From DATGHS01 sp035307785 (GTDB lineage: Bacteria > Planctomycetota > Planctomycetia > Gemmatales > Gemmataceae), in contig DATGHS010000175.1 in NCBI GenBank assembly GCA_035307785.1, positions 1 through 15,763 on the forward strand: DNA of 15,763 nt, written 5' to 3'. A program made the position numbers and the translations under genes. The notes under the pieces are model-generated. The model was given only the letters and a program-made list of their open reading frames with translations, ran no database searches and was not told the DNA's origin. Position 1 is the stretch's first letter, and each line of letters begins with the position of its first letter. This document shows positions 1 through 7,573 of the stretch, piece by piece.

Positions 1-492
1 CAGGTAACCGATTTGCAGATCATGGCCTTCGGCCGGGCAGATGGTGAGTTTCGCGTCGTCTTGCTGCACGGTAATGGGTTCGCTTACAGTCCAAATTGCA
101 TGCTGAGCTTGTTGCGCAATGATGCCGGCACTTAAGAGCGCATGAACAAAACGGCCGGAAGAACCGTCGAGGCCGGGCGGCTCTTCGCCGTTGACCTCGA
201 CCTGGCAATTATCAATGCGCAGCCCTGCCAGCGCGGCGAGTACGTGTTCGACGAGTGTGATTTGGTGCGGCGGTTGACCGAGTGTGGTGCGGCGGTGCGT
301 GCCGGTAACGTGGGCGTAACGGGCCGCCAGACGCAACGGCTGATGCAAATCGGTCCGCACGAACACGAGGCCCGTATCGGGCGGGGCCGGGCGGAAGCGC
401 ACGCGCACGCGGTCGCCGAACAGGAGACCTACGCCGGAAACCGAAACCGAACGAGCCAGGGTGCGCTGCGGTCGAAAGCCAAGCCTTTTCAC
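1..492 (-). CDS. lpxC: UDP-3-O-acyl-N-acetylglucosamine deacetylase LpxC, 3' part cut by the window edge
   Basis: LpxC removes the acetyl group from UDP-3-O-acyl-GlcNAc in the cytosol, the committed step of lipid A synthesis. The 164 residues in the window cover the N-terminal domain. They follow the family pattern: QRTLARSVSVSGVGL near the N-terminus, then RPAPPDTGLVFVRTDL, then LVEHVLAALAGLRIDN, then LDGSSGRFVHALL. His83 in the VEH motif corresponds to the zinc ligand His79 of E. coli LpxC; the other zinc ligands and the catalytic core lie beyond the window. The start is GTG at 490-492: the only in-frame stretch upstream is 45 nt, ends at a TGA (538-540), and holds no ATG, GTG or TTG. The Shine-Dalgarno match is weak (AAAGG about 10 nt before). 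The usual HTG after GVGL is replaced by LFG. The gene lies downstream of a Skp-like gene in the same direction, but a terminator separates the two. Confidence 0.93.
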   Translation of the reverse strand, partial: MKRLGFRPQRTLARSVSVSGVGLLFGDRVRVRFRPAPPDTGLVFVRTDLHQPLRLAARYAHVTGTHRRTTLGQPPHQITLVEHVLAALAGLRIDNCQVEVNGEEPPGLDGSSGRFVHALLSAGIIAQQAQHAIWTVSEPITVQQDDAKLTICPAEGHDLQIGYL

Positions 493-550
493 GGAGGTCC
501 AACCTTTATTCCGGTCTCGCGTTGCCGGATCGAAAAGTCAGCGGACGTCC

Positions 551-569
551 ATTCTGATGGGTTCAGAAT
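551..569. promoter_or_regulatory. 7-bp inverted repeat upstream of lpxC
   Basis: ATTCTGA and TCAGAAT form a perfect 7-bp inverted repeat around a 5-nt spacer (TGGGT), 58 nt upstream of the lpxC start codon. The lpxC promoter is expected here, because a terminator closes the upstream gene. It could be an operator for a dimeric regulator or a short hairpin in the lpxC leader. Nothing else in the sequence decides between these, and a 7-bp repeat can occur by chance. The rest of 493-617 shows no other clear feature. Confidence 0.25.
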
Positions 570-617
570 TCCTCGACATTGCTGCGTTCCTTGGGAAGGC
601 CCGAAAAGAACGACAGG

Positions 618-649
618 AAAAAAGCCCCCGGCTTTTGAGCCGGGGGCTT
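618..649 (-). terminator. Rho-independent terminator of the Skp/OmpH-like gene
   Basis: Read on the minus strand, a 12-bp GC-rich stem (AAGCCCCCGGCT at 622-633 pairing with AGCCGGGGGCTT at 638-649) has a 4-nt loop and runs into a tract of six T (plus-strand A618-623). It begins 8 nt after the TAA of the Skp-like gene. This is a textbook intrinsic terminator and implies that lpxC downstream has its own promoter or depends on read-through. Confidence 0.9.
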
Positions 650-657
650 GACTGGCA

Positions 658-1371
658 TTACTTTTGGCCGGGAACCGTGTTGGGTTGACCCGCGGCGGGC
701 GGGGCGGCCATGTTGGCGCCACCGACCGAAGGTTTGTAGCCGTCCGGGGCCTTGTGGTAATGATTGAGGTAGCGGACGACCTCGTCGGTGATGTCCATCC
801 CCGGCACCTTCCACATGACGCTGGCGCCTGGCACAGAGAGGCGACGAATCGAATAGCCCGGCAACTTCATTTCTTCTTCGGAAGTGGCATCTTGATAGGA
901 AATTACCAATTCCAGGCCGTTCTGCTTTGACAAAAAGTCCACGATCTGATCCATGGCCTGCATGACCTGGTCAGCCATCGCCGACTGCTTTTCGGCCAGT
1001 TTCTTCTTGAAGTCGATTTCCTTTTCGTCGATCGAAAGCTTGGTTGCCCGAAGGCGCTTCAGTTCCTCGTCCTGAGCCGGGCCCTTCGGCAGAGACATGA
1101 CGCGTTGCTCATCCTGCTGGAGCTGAATTTTTGATTGGTTGAGCGACTTTTCGTGCTCCTTGGCCTCGTTGATGAGGGTGTCGCCGAGGTAATTGGCTTT
1201 GGTGAAGTTCTTCAAGACCTTGGCGATATTCATGACCCCGACCTTGGTGGTCGGTTTCGCGGCCGGAGCCGGTGCTGGTGTGCCGCCTTGCTGGGCCGAA
1301 ACCCAGGCGCCGAACCAACCCAGCCCCCCCATCGCCAACAGCCCCGCCAAAATGTACAAGCTCTTTTTCAC
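658..1371 (-). CDS. Skp/OmpH-family periplasmic outer-membrane chaperone
   Basis: Skp/OmpH proteins hold unfolded outer-membrane proteins in the periplasm and pass them to the BAM complex. This 237-residue protein starts with a signal peptide (MKKSLYILAGLL, cleavage probably near residue 26 after WVSA). A Pro/Ala-rich linker follows, then the conserved strand KVGVMNIAKVLKNF around residues 43-56. A long charged, coiled-coil-prone helical section spans about residues 65-145, followed by an LELVISY strand. This is the Skp order. It is longer than E. coli Skp (about 160 residues) because of a C-terminal extension ending in a Gly/Pro/Ala-rich tail. The start is GTG at 1369-1371 with a good Shine-Dalgarno (GGGGAGAAGG, 5 nt spacing). 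Its placement before lpxC matches the common skp-lpx neighbourhood. An intrinsic terminator follows. Confidence 0.85.
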   Translation of the reverse strand: MKKSLYILAGLLAMGGLGWFGAWVSAQQGGTPAPAPAAKPTTKVGVMNIAKVLKNFTKANYLGDTLINEAKEHEKSLNQSKIQLQQDEQRVMSLPKGPAQDEELKRLRATKLSIDEKEIDFKKKLAEKQSAMADQVMQAMDQIVDFLSKQNGLELVISYQDATSEEEMKLPGYSIRRLSVPGASVMWKVPGMDITDEVVRYLNHYHKAPDGYKPSVGGANMAAPPAAGQPNTVPGQK

Positions 1372-1469
1372 GATTGCCTTCTCCCCTTCCTGAGGTTTTT
1401 GGCGGGAAAGTGAATCCGTTCCTTCCCCGCTGACGGGCTCTCTGCTCCGTCCCCGTCAATAGGTCTGGC

Positions 1470-1498
1470 GTTGTAACCAATTGTCGGATTTCGGTCAA
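1470..1498 (-). promoter_or_regulatory. Predicted sigma70-type promoter for the Skp/OmpH-like gene
   Basis: On the minus strand, TTGACC (1493-1498) and TACAAC (1470-1475) are separated by exactly 17 nt, a fair match to the -35 and -10 consensus. Transcription would start near 1462 and leave a leader of about 90 nt. The leader contains a 7-bp inverted repeat (TGACGGG 1431-1437 with CCCGTCA 1452-1458). The prediction is by eye only; planctomycete promoter rules are not well fixed. Confidence 0.4.
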
Positions 1499-1570
1499 TG
1501 CGAAGTCATTTGGCTAGGCGAACGTTCATCATTCTGGTAACTTTCGACAATTCGTGAGTGGAGAAAGGAG

Positions 1571-1605
1571 CACTCATCACTCACCATTTACCAGTCACCA
1601 GCATG
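1571..1605. repeat. Degenerate heptamer array running into the glycosyltransferase start codon
   Basis: Five 7-nt units in register: CACTCAT, CACTCAC, CATTTAC, CAGTCAC, CAGCATG. All begin with CA, and the last contains the ATG of the glycosyltransferase. The period does not fit the 3-nt coding frame, which argues that the stretch before 1603 is not coding. An upstream GTGAGTG (1554-1560) is the reverse complement of CACTCAC at 1578-1584, so a hairpin over the leader is possible. Similar 7-nt arrays with other units occur at 10593-10634 and 10667-10736. The rest of 1372-1570 holds the leader and predicted promoter of the divergent Skp-like gene. Confidence 0.6.
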
Positions 1606-2556
1606 GACGTATCTGTTTGCATTGCGAACTGGAATTGCCGGGACATGCTTCGGGCGTGCCTGCGCTCGCTGCTGCGCCAACCGCAAGGCGCGGAATTAGA
1701 AGTCATTGTCGTGGACAATGCTTCGACCGACGGCGCAACCGAGATGGTAAAGCGCGAGTTTCCCGAAGTCGCTTTGGTGGAAAATAGCGAGAATCGGGGC
1801 TTTGCGAAAGCCAGCAACCAGGCGGCAGCTCTGGCGAAAGGCCAGTATCTCTTTTTCCTTAACAACGATACACTTGTACCGGCCCGGGCGATTGGAAAGC
1901 TGCTGGCATTCGCCGAAATGAACCCGCACCTTGGCATGATCGGCCCGCGGCTAAGAAATGCAGCGGGCGACTTTCAGATCTCGTACCGCAGCCGGCCGAC
2001 GGTAGGGGCGCTCTTGCACCGCACGGTGCTGTTCCGCTGGACGCGATTGTTCAGTCGCTCTTATCGTGACTACCGCCGAAGCCGCTTCGACCCGTTTCAT
2101 CGTGGGCCGGTGGATCTATTGATGGGTGCCGCGGTTTTTATGCCTCGCAATGTATTCGAAGACTGCGGCCGCTGGGATGAGGACTTTCCGTTTGGCGGTG
2201 AGGATCTGGAGCTTGCAGCTCGCGTCGGCCGCAACTACCCGGTGTATTACCTGCCCGATGTGGAGATCACCCACTATGGCCGGGTAAGTTCGCGACTGAA
2301 CATCGGCTTTAGCACGGAGAGCGTGGCGGCCGGTTACATTCAGTACCTTCGGAAGATGGGCACGCCGAACTGGCAAATCCTCGGTTACAAGCTGGCGGTG
2401 AGCCTAGATAGTCCATTGCAATTGCTCGGAAAAATTCTGGAATACGCCAGTCGGCGCCTGGCCGGCCGGCGCGAAAAAGCGAGCAAAAGCCTGCTCGCCG
2501 CCCAGGGGTTATGGTATTTCGTTCGACATTCCTATCCGAAGTTCTGGAGGGCGTGA
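1603..2556 (+). CDS. Family 2 glycosyltransferase (rhamnosyltransferase-like)
   Basis: Inverting GT-A fold glycosyltransferases of family 2 transfer a sugar from a nucleotide donor onto a glycan or lipid acceptor, usually for cell-surface polysaccharide. The 317-residue protein has the expected landmarks: MDVSVCIANWNCRD at the N-terminus, VIVVDNASTDGAT (Asp38) for nucleotide binding, and FFLNNDT (residues 87-89 NND, the DxD-equivalent metal site). GGEDLELAARV (Glu200/Asp201, the likely catalytic-base region) lies inside an 'RWDEDFPFGGEDLE' context typical of rhamnosyltransferase-like members. No membrane segments are obvious. The start at 1603 is preferred over an in-frame GTG at 1558, because the family begins directly with the first beta strand and the intervening bases form a 7-nt repeat. 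No strong Shine-Dalgarno precedes 1603. Donor and acceptor cannot be read from the sequence. Confidence 0.88.
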   Translation: MDVSVCIANWNCRDMLRACLRSLLRQPQGAELEVIVVDNASTDGATEMVKREFPEVALVENSENRGFAKASNQAAALAKGQYLFFLNNDTLVPARAIGKLLAFAEMNPHLGMIGPRLRNAAGDFQISYRSRPTVGALLHRTVLFRWTRLFSRSYRDYRRSRFDPFHRGPVDLLMGAAVFMPRNVFEDCGRWDEDFPFGGEDLELAARVGRNYPVYYLPDVEITHYGRVSSRLNIGFSTESVAAGYIQYLRKMGTPNWQILGYKLAVSLDSPLQLLGKILEYASRRLAGRREKASKSLLAAQGLWYFVRHSYPKFWRA

Positions 2557-2641
2557 AATCCGATGCGTTTCCCATTATGGCATCGTCTGGTATCCTGAAA
2601 GAAGACTACGGGCCAAGGACTACTGACGGCTGGCAACTGGA

Positions 2642-3565
2642 ATGCTGCAACTAAGTGGACACACTGGCACGGTTCACGCACTGACCTTCACCCCCAGCGG
2701 GCAAATGCTCATCAGCGCCGGGCGCGACCGGAGCATTCGCCTTTGGGACATGGGCCGCGGCAAGCTGGAATCCACATTGACGGGCCATGCGGCGGCTATT
2801 CTCTGCCTGGCGCTCGATAGCGATGGTCGCCTTTTGGCCAGCGGCGGCGAGGAAGGCCAAGTCCGGATCTGGGATATCTGGTCGGGCCAGCTGCTGTACA
2901 TTCTTCCCAAGCAAATCGCGAAGATTACCGGCCTGGCGTGGTTTCCGCAAAAACAAACTTTGGCAACCGCTTGTGGTGAACGCTTGCAGCCGGAGCGGCC
3001 AGGCGATCTGCAGCTATGGAACTTTGCCACGCTTCAAGTGCTAGGCATTGAAGTGAATCCACCTAAACAAGTGCCTTCGTTGCGATTGGAGAAGAACGGC
3101 ATTTGGTGCCTGGCCATTGCCGAAGGGCCAACTCTTGCCTTTGGCGGCGGCGCCCGCGGCGTGAGCGCTTGGGACTTGAAACGAAAGGAACCGACCGACT
3201 TGCGGCAAGGAACCAGTTGCCTGGCTCTGGCGCTTACGCGCGACGGTCACCGCCTGGCCGCCAGTGCGGATCGAACGGCCAAATTATACGACGTGGAACG
3301 TGGCCGAGAGATTGCAACCATGGAAGGCCATAAGGGCATGATTCGCGCGCTCGCATTTTCTCCTGACGGTCATACACTGGCCAGCGGCAGCGCCGACAAA
3401 ACGATCCGCTTTTGGCCCGCCACCGGCACCGGCCAGGTGCAGCCGCGCCGCGTCTTCGAGTGGCCCATCGGCGGCGTGTATTCGCTCGCGTTTTCGCCGG
3501 ACGGCATGGTGGCCGCCGCCGCCGGCGACAACGGCACGATTGTGGTGTGGGATGTGGATGCGTAG
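2642..3565 (+). CDS. WD40-repeat beta-propeller protein
   Basis: A 307-residue protein made almost entirely of seven WD40 blades, enough to close one propeller. The blades start near LSGHTGTVHALTF, TGHAAAILCLAL, AKITGLAWF, NGIWCLAI, TSCLALALTRDG, GHKGMIRALAFSPDG and GGVYSLAFSPDG. WD-type ends are visible as IRLWD, VRIWD, LQLWN, VSAWD, AKLYD, IRFWP and VVWDV. There is no signal peptide or membrane segment, so it is probably cytosolic. WD40 propellers are protein-interaction scaffolds with no enzymatic activity of their own, and no partner can be named. It follows the glycosyltransferase by 85 nt on the same strand, a gap with nothing notable and too long to assume co-transcription. It ends 17 nt from the convergent glycosidase-like gene. 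The Shine-Dalgarno is weak. Confidence 0.9.
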   Translation: MLQLSGHTGTVHALTFTPSGQMLISAGRDRSIRLWDMGRGKLESTLTGHAAAILCLALDSDGRLLASGGEEGQVRIWDIWSGQLLYILPKQIAKITGLAWFPQKQTLATACGERLQPERPGDLQLWNFATLQVLGIEVNPPKQVPSLRLEKNGIWCLAIAEGPTLAFGGGARGVSAWDLKRKEPTDLRQGTSCLALALTRDGHRLAASADRTAKLYDVERGREIATMEGHKGMIRALAFSPDGHTLASGSADKTIRFWPATGTGQVQPRRVFEWPIGGVYSLAFSPDGMVAAAAGDNGTIVVWDVDA

Positions 3566-3582
3566 TGCAGAGCCGCAAGTGG

Positions 3583-6324
3583 CTAGCGCAATTCCACAAT
3601 CCGCACTGCGCCGGCCGGCACTTCCAGCGTTACTGTGTTGTTCCTCACCGTAAGCGGATCGTCGGTCAGCAGACGGTCGCGGCCGCCGCTAATCGGCACA
3701 TGACTGACAATTGTGACCTTACGGTTTTCGCGATAGTCCGTCGGCGTAATGCCTTGCTGTGGCTTCGCTTGGCCGGCGGGATTGAGCAGCGTGACCATCC
3801 AGCCGGTTGCGTTCTTGTTCAATAGCCATTGCACGTCGCCTTTCACTTCCACCGGCATGAGGCCACGGCTGAGGTGGGCGAATAGTCGCGGCAAGACGGG
3901 ATGCGCCTGCCGGCCAATGGTTAGGCCGTGCGGAACTGAAAGATAGATCAGCCGGCCTTGACCACGATCAAACGCGGCGCAGAAGACTTGGCCGTCGGAC
4001 GTGGAAGCAAGAGCACGGCCGCCGCTTGTATCGATTGGTCGGTAAAGAAATGTCGCGGAAGGTTTTGCGGTTTTATCTGCCAGCCACGTGTACCTGGCCG
4101 CCTCTGCTTGCGCCTTCGTGCTCGGCAGTTTCAGTTCTTTCACGCCATCGCCCGTCAGATGCGCATCCGCCACCAGCAACGTACCGCCCTTATCGACGTA
4201 TTCGGCCAGGCGCTTCCCTTCTGCGGCCGTGAGTTCAATTTCTCCGGCGACAATAACGACCGGATACGAATCAATCGTCGTCCAGCGCTTCACGTCCGGA
4301 TACGCGGCAATCACGTCGAAGATGTCGCCGAATACACCAGGCAAGTAGACTTCATTCGTTCCGGTGATCGGTTTCTCCGATTCCAGCCCCATTGGGTAAT
4401 ATGCGGTCCAGAAGTATTCCTCCAACATGCGCTCATGGATGTCGTACTGAAACCGATCCGGACGATTGTGGATGTTCTTGAACGAATTGGGCCAGAACGG
4501 GGCCGGCTCCCAGCCATGGGCGTAGTCGACCAGGAAGGCAATCGGCGTGTAGGGCGTGCCGCGGTCAAAGTCTTTTGCCGTGGTGCGCAGGAACCGATCG
4601 ACAAGCTTCCCCTTGGGCGAAAGTTGCACGTCGTGCAGTCCCGCGGCCGTGGTCCCCCCCGGTTGCCAGTATTCGTCGAAACCCTGCTCGTGGTAGAACA
4701 TTGACGAACCGGCCATGTACTGGTACCAGATGTCGAATTTGTACCAGGTCATGCCGGCGCCGGAAAAGACGCTGTAATAGTTGTCGAGAATGTTCCGTGG
4801 GGCGTGGTAGCTCTGCGTATCGCTAAATATCGTGGATGCGTCGCCGAAGTTGCAGCTGCGGTAGGTGCACGTGGTGTTGCCGCCCTGCCGGGCGATGCCG
4901 CGCATAAAAGCCCAGCGCATATTGAGCAGCGACGACGTCGCCGTGGCCGACTCGTAGCCAATGGTGCGTTCGCCCCATTGAGATTGCAGCGGCATATAGA
5001 CGATGTTGCCGACCGAAAGACAGGAAATGACATCCTCGAACGGATTGGCATCCAAGTCCTTGCCGAATACTTTCCGATACTTCTCGCGATTGGCTTCGAT
5101 AGCCAGCGCGGAGATCGCTTCGGCCAGAGGCCGGCGCTTCGTGACATTGGCGGTAGCTGCTTCCATTTTCTTCGGATCGATGTTGAAATATCCGAGACTC
5201 TCGCCGCCGACGGAGCCCACATAGCGCGGGCGGTATTTCTGAAAAACGGCAATGCCTTTCTCGCCGATGAGCCGATCAGGGGCATAGTTCATCAGCCCTA
5301 CCCATTTCCGGTCGGGATGCTCGTCGAGCCACTTTGCGAACTTTTTGCCGGCCTCGGTTAGTTCGCCCGTCTTCGGGTCGGTGGCGAAGATGATCGGCCC
5401 GGCGCCATGAAATGCCGGCACAATGCGTGGGTCGCTGAAGATCGGAACGTCATCTTTGCCGGCGTAAATCTTTTCGAAGCCTTCGCGCACCGGTTTGTCG
5501 GCAATGGAATAGGGGAATTTGACTCGGTCCGGCTTGTCGCTGAGCCAGGATTGCAGCGCCGGATCGGCATTCATGTTCCACAAATACAGGAAGCCTTGAT
5601 CGCGAAACGTGTGCAGTTTCCAATTCTCCGGCAGTGCAAAGTTCGGCTTGCGGCGTGCCAGCGGTTCCAGGTCCGAAGGAACGCCGCCACGATAACTTGC
5701 AAGCACATCCCAGGCCGGGTTGTGGGGCCGATTTTTGATCAGCGGCCGGTAGTTCGCGTCGGTCGTCAGCACGATGACATCGATTTGCCGCGGCACCGAT
5801 TCCTTCGTCGTCGAAAGCAAGCTGAGATTCGCCTCGCCCTTTTGCAGATTTGCCTCGCGCTTGTCCCAGGCAAACGCCCAGCCCCAGTAGAGCTTCATTT
5901 CGTTGTCTTCCTCGACCATGGCTCGCTCGCCATAGCGCCCGTCCCATGGCTTCTGATTTGGCTGCTCGATTCGGATTTGAAAGCGCTCGGTCGTTTCACG
6001 CCAGTCGCCATAGCGCACCCACACGAAGTAGCGGCCGGAAGTTGGAATTTCAATCGTCTTCGAGGCAACTGCCTTGTCGTCGTCAGCCCCGCAAGCGATG
6101 GAGAGAAAACCGCTCTCGCCGCCCTGGTTCCATTCTGCCGCCCACCCGGGACCGGACAGTGCCCAGTGGCCGTCGGTCTTCTTCATCTCCGGCCGGCCCA
6201 TCGGCCAGCAATAGCCGCGAATGCCGTGGAGGTGCTCGGCTTCGAGCCAGATGGTTTCGGGGGCAGGAGTGGGGTCAGCGCCAGGCATGCATGCAAGCGC
6301 GAGGAAAAACAATGTCGTATTCAT
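3583..6324 (-). CDS. Large exported glycosidase-like protein, function unassigned
   Basis: I do not recognise a named family for this 913-residue protein. A hydrophobic N-terminus (MNTTLFFLALAC) suggests export but lacks the usual basic residues; an in-frame TGA shortly upstream excludes a much longer start. Residues about 24-185 look like a carbohydrate-binding-type beta-sandwich (IWLEAEHLHG, RYFVWVRYGDW, then QIDVIVLTTDANYRP). The long middle part, about 230-680, is rich in aromatic residues and could be a TIM barrel. Around residues 690-745 there is a Rossmann/GATase-like segment (YPVVIVAGEIELTAAEG, LAEYVDKGGTLLVADA) as found after the barrel in GH42-type enzymes. The C-terminus (WLLNKNATGWMVTLLNP, VPAGAVRIVEL) resembles a closing beta domain. 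A role in polysaccharide breakdown is inference from architecture. It starts 30 nt after the alcohol dehydrogenase stop, probably in one operon. Confidence 0.8.
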   Translation of the reverse strand: MNTTLFFLALACMPGADPTPAPETIWLEAEHLHGIRGYCWPMGRPEMKKTDGHWALSGPGWAAEWNQGGESGFLSIACGADDDKAVASKTIEIPTSGRYFVWVRYGDWRETTERFQIRIEQPNQKPWDGRYGERAMVEEDNEMKLYWGWAFAWDKREANLQKGEANLSLLSTTKESVPRQIDVIVLTTDANYRPLIKNRPHNPAWDVLASYRGGVPSDLEPLARRKPNFALPENWKLHTFRDQGFLYLWNMNADPALQSWLSDKPDRVKFPYSIADKPVREGFEKIYAGKDDVPIFSDPRIVPAFHGAGPIIFATDPKTGELTEAGKKFAKWLDEHPDRKWVGLMNYAPDRLIGEKGIAVFQKYRPRYVGSVGGESLGYFNIDPKKMEAATANVTKRRPLAEAISALAIEANREKYRKVFGKDLDANPFEDVISCLSVGNIVYMPLQSQWGERTIGYESATATSSLLNMRWAFMRGIARQGGNTTCTYRSCNFGDASTIFSDTQSYHAPRNILDNYYSVFSGAGMTWYKFDIWYQYMAGSSMFYHEQGFDEYWQPGGTTAAGLHDVQLSPKGKLVDRFLRTTAKDFDRGTPYTPIAFLVDYAHGWEPAPFWPNSFKNIHNRPDRFQYDIHERMLEEYFWTAYYPMGLESEKPITGTNEVYLPGVFGDIFDVIAAYPDVKRWTTIDSYPVVIVAGEIELTAAEGKRLAEYVDKGGTLLVADAHLTGDGVKELKLPSTKAQAEAARYTWLADKTAKPSATFLYRPIDTSGGRALASTSDGQVFCAAFDRGQGRLIYLSVPHGLTIGRQAHPVLPRLFAHLSRGLMPVEVKGDVQWLLNKNATGWMVTLLNPAGQAKPQQGITPTDYRENRKVTIVSHVPISGGRDRLLTDDPLTVRNNTVTLEVPAGAVRIVELR

Positions 6325-6354
6325 GTGTGGGTGTGTTGTCGGTTCACGAATGTG

Positions 6355-7563
6355 TCACCACGCCGCTCGTAGAATCGCTTCCAAATCCTCCACATTCGCT
6401 TGTCGTGGATTGACTTTGGTGATCCGCTTAATGGCGTGCGCTTTCTCCGCCAGCATGCGCAGCTGATTCTCTTTCACGCCAATATCGCGCAACCGGTCTG
6501 GAATGCCGATATCTTTTCGCAGCTTTTCGACAGCCGAGATAGCCCGTTCAGCCCTCGCTCGGGATGACAGCAGGCCAAATTGCTCTTCGCCCATCAAGTG
6601 AGCGATATGAGCAAATTCGGCCTCTCGCGCCGGCAGATTAAAGCGCATAACATAGGGCAGCAATAGCCCGTTGCCAGCCCCATGCGAGACCGGCACGATG
6701 CCGCCGACCGGATACTCGAGCGCATGGACCAGCGCAACGCCGACATTCGAAAAGGCCAATCCCGCAAGCGTGGCGCCGAGAGCCATGCCGTCGCGCGCTT
6801 CAAGATCGTTGCCGTTCTTCACGGCCCGGCGAAGATATTGGCCGATGAGGCGAATCGCTTTTTCGGCCAACGCATCGCCCAGCGGATGCCGGCCCTGGTA
6901 GCATGATTTTTCGCCGGGCGGCAGGGGGAAGCTCACGTTATCTATCGCGGTGTAGGCCTCAATAGCGTGTGTCAAGGCATCGATGCCGCTGTCGGCCGTC
7001 ACTTTCGGCGGACAGGAAACGGTCAGCAGCGGATCCACGATCGCCAATCGGGGGCGAAGGTAATTGCTGAGTAAGCCGGTTTTCACCTGGTTATCGGTAT
7101 CGGTGAAGGCTCCCGCGGCTGAAACCTCGGAGCCGGTGCCGGCCGTCGTCGGGATACAGACGACCGGCAGGATCGGGCCGGGGATTTTGCCATCGCCAAT
7201 GTGGTCCTTCGCTTTTCCGCCATGCGTGAGCAGGATGCCGGTCATTTTTGCGACATCCATATTGCTCCCGCCGCCCAGGCCAATCACGGCATCCGGGCCG
7301 AATGCTTTGGCCTTTGCCGCACACTGATCGGCCAAGTTCAGCGATGGCTCGGGCTGCCCTTCGGCGCAAAGTTCGACGGTGATTCCGGCTTCGGCCAGCG
7401 GCGTGCGCACCCGATCGTACACACCGGCTTCAATGAGAATTCGATCCGTCACGACAAACACGCGCCGGGCCGGAAAAGCACGAATCAATTCGCCGGCTTG
7501 TAAGGCCGAGTCGCGACCAAATAGTAACGACGTGGCGGAATGGAAGGTCCAGGTGGTGCGCAT
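6355..7563 (-). CDS. Iron-containing alcohol dehydrogenase, resembling the HOT/ADHFE1 branch
   Basis: Group III (iron-type) dehydrogenase of 402 residues, a cytosolic NAD(P)-dependent oxidoreductase for alcohols, aldehydes or hydroxyacids. It has the nucleotide motif GGGSNMD (97-103) and TTAGTGSEVS (139-148). All four metal ligands expected from the family are present: Asp195 and His199 (DSGIDALTHAIEAY), His280 (HALEYPVGG) and His294 (SHGAGNGLLLPY). After the EAYTA helix it has a stretch (FPLPPGEKSCYQGRHPLGD) like that of hydroxyacid-oxoacid transhydrogenase (ADHFE1), as is the following LKRAV/LEAR-type segment (LRRAVKNGNDLEARDG). That branch passes hydride between 4-hydroxybutyrate and 2-oxoglutarate; the substrate here is not proven. 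The Shine-Dalgarno AGGGA lies 8 nt before the ATG. It starts 10 nt after the M48 peptidase stop. Confidence 0.93.
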   Translation of the reverse strand: MRTTWTFHSATSLLFGRDSALQAGELIRAFPARRVFVVTDRILIEAGVYDRVRTPLAEAGITVELCAEGQPEPSLNLADQCAAKAKAFGPDAVIGLGGGSNMDVAKMTGILLTHGGKAKDHIGDGKIPGPILPVVCIPTTAGTGSEVSAAGAFTDTDNQVKTGLLSNYLRPRLAIVDPLLTVSCPPKVTADSGIDALTHAIEAYTAIDNVSFPLPPGEKSCYQGRHPLGDALAEKAIRLIGQYLRRAVKNGNDLEARDGMALGATLAGLAFSNVGVALVHALEYPVGGIVPVSHGAGNGLLLPYVMRFNLPAREAEFAHIAHLMGEEQFGLLSSRARAERAISAVEKLRKDIGIPDRLRDIGVKENQLRMLAEKAHAIKRITKVNPRQANVEDLEAILRAAW

Positions 7564-7573
7564 TGCAAGATCC

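Noticed and set aside
142..651. Open frames on the plus strand across lpxC
   Set aside because: They are antisense to a clear LpxC reading frame and show no family signature.
1431..1458. 7-bp inverted repeat in the Skp-like leader as a riboswitch or thermosensor
   Set aside because: A single short stem with a 14-nt loop is not enough to support a regulatory RNA.
1558..1602. Earlier GTG start for the glycosyltransferase
   Set aside because: The 15 extra residues come from a 7-nt repeat, whereas the family starts with the strand at MDVSVCIANWN.
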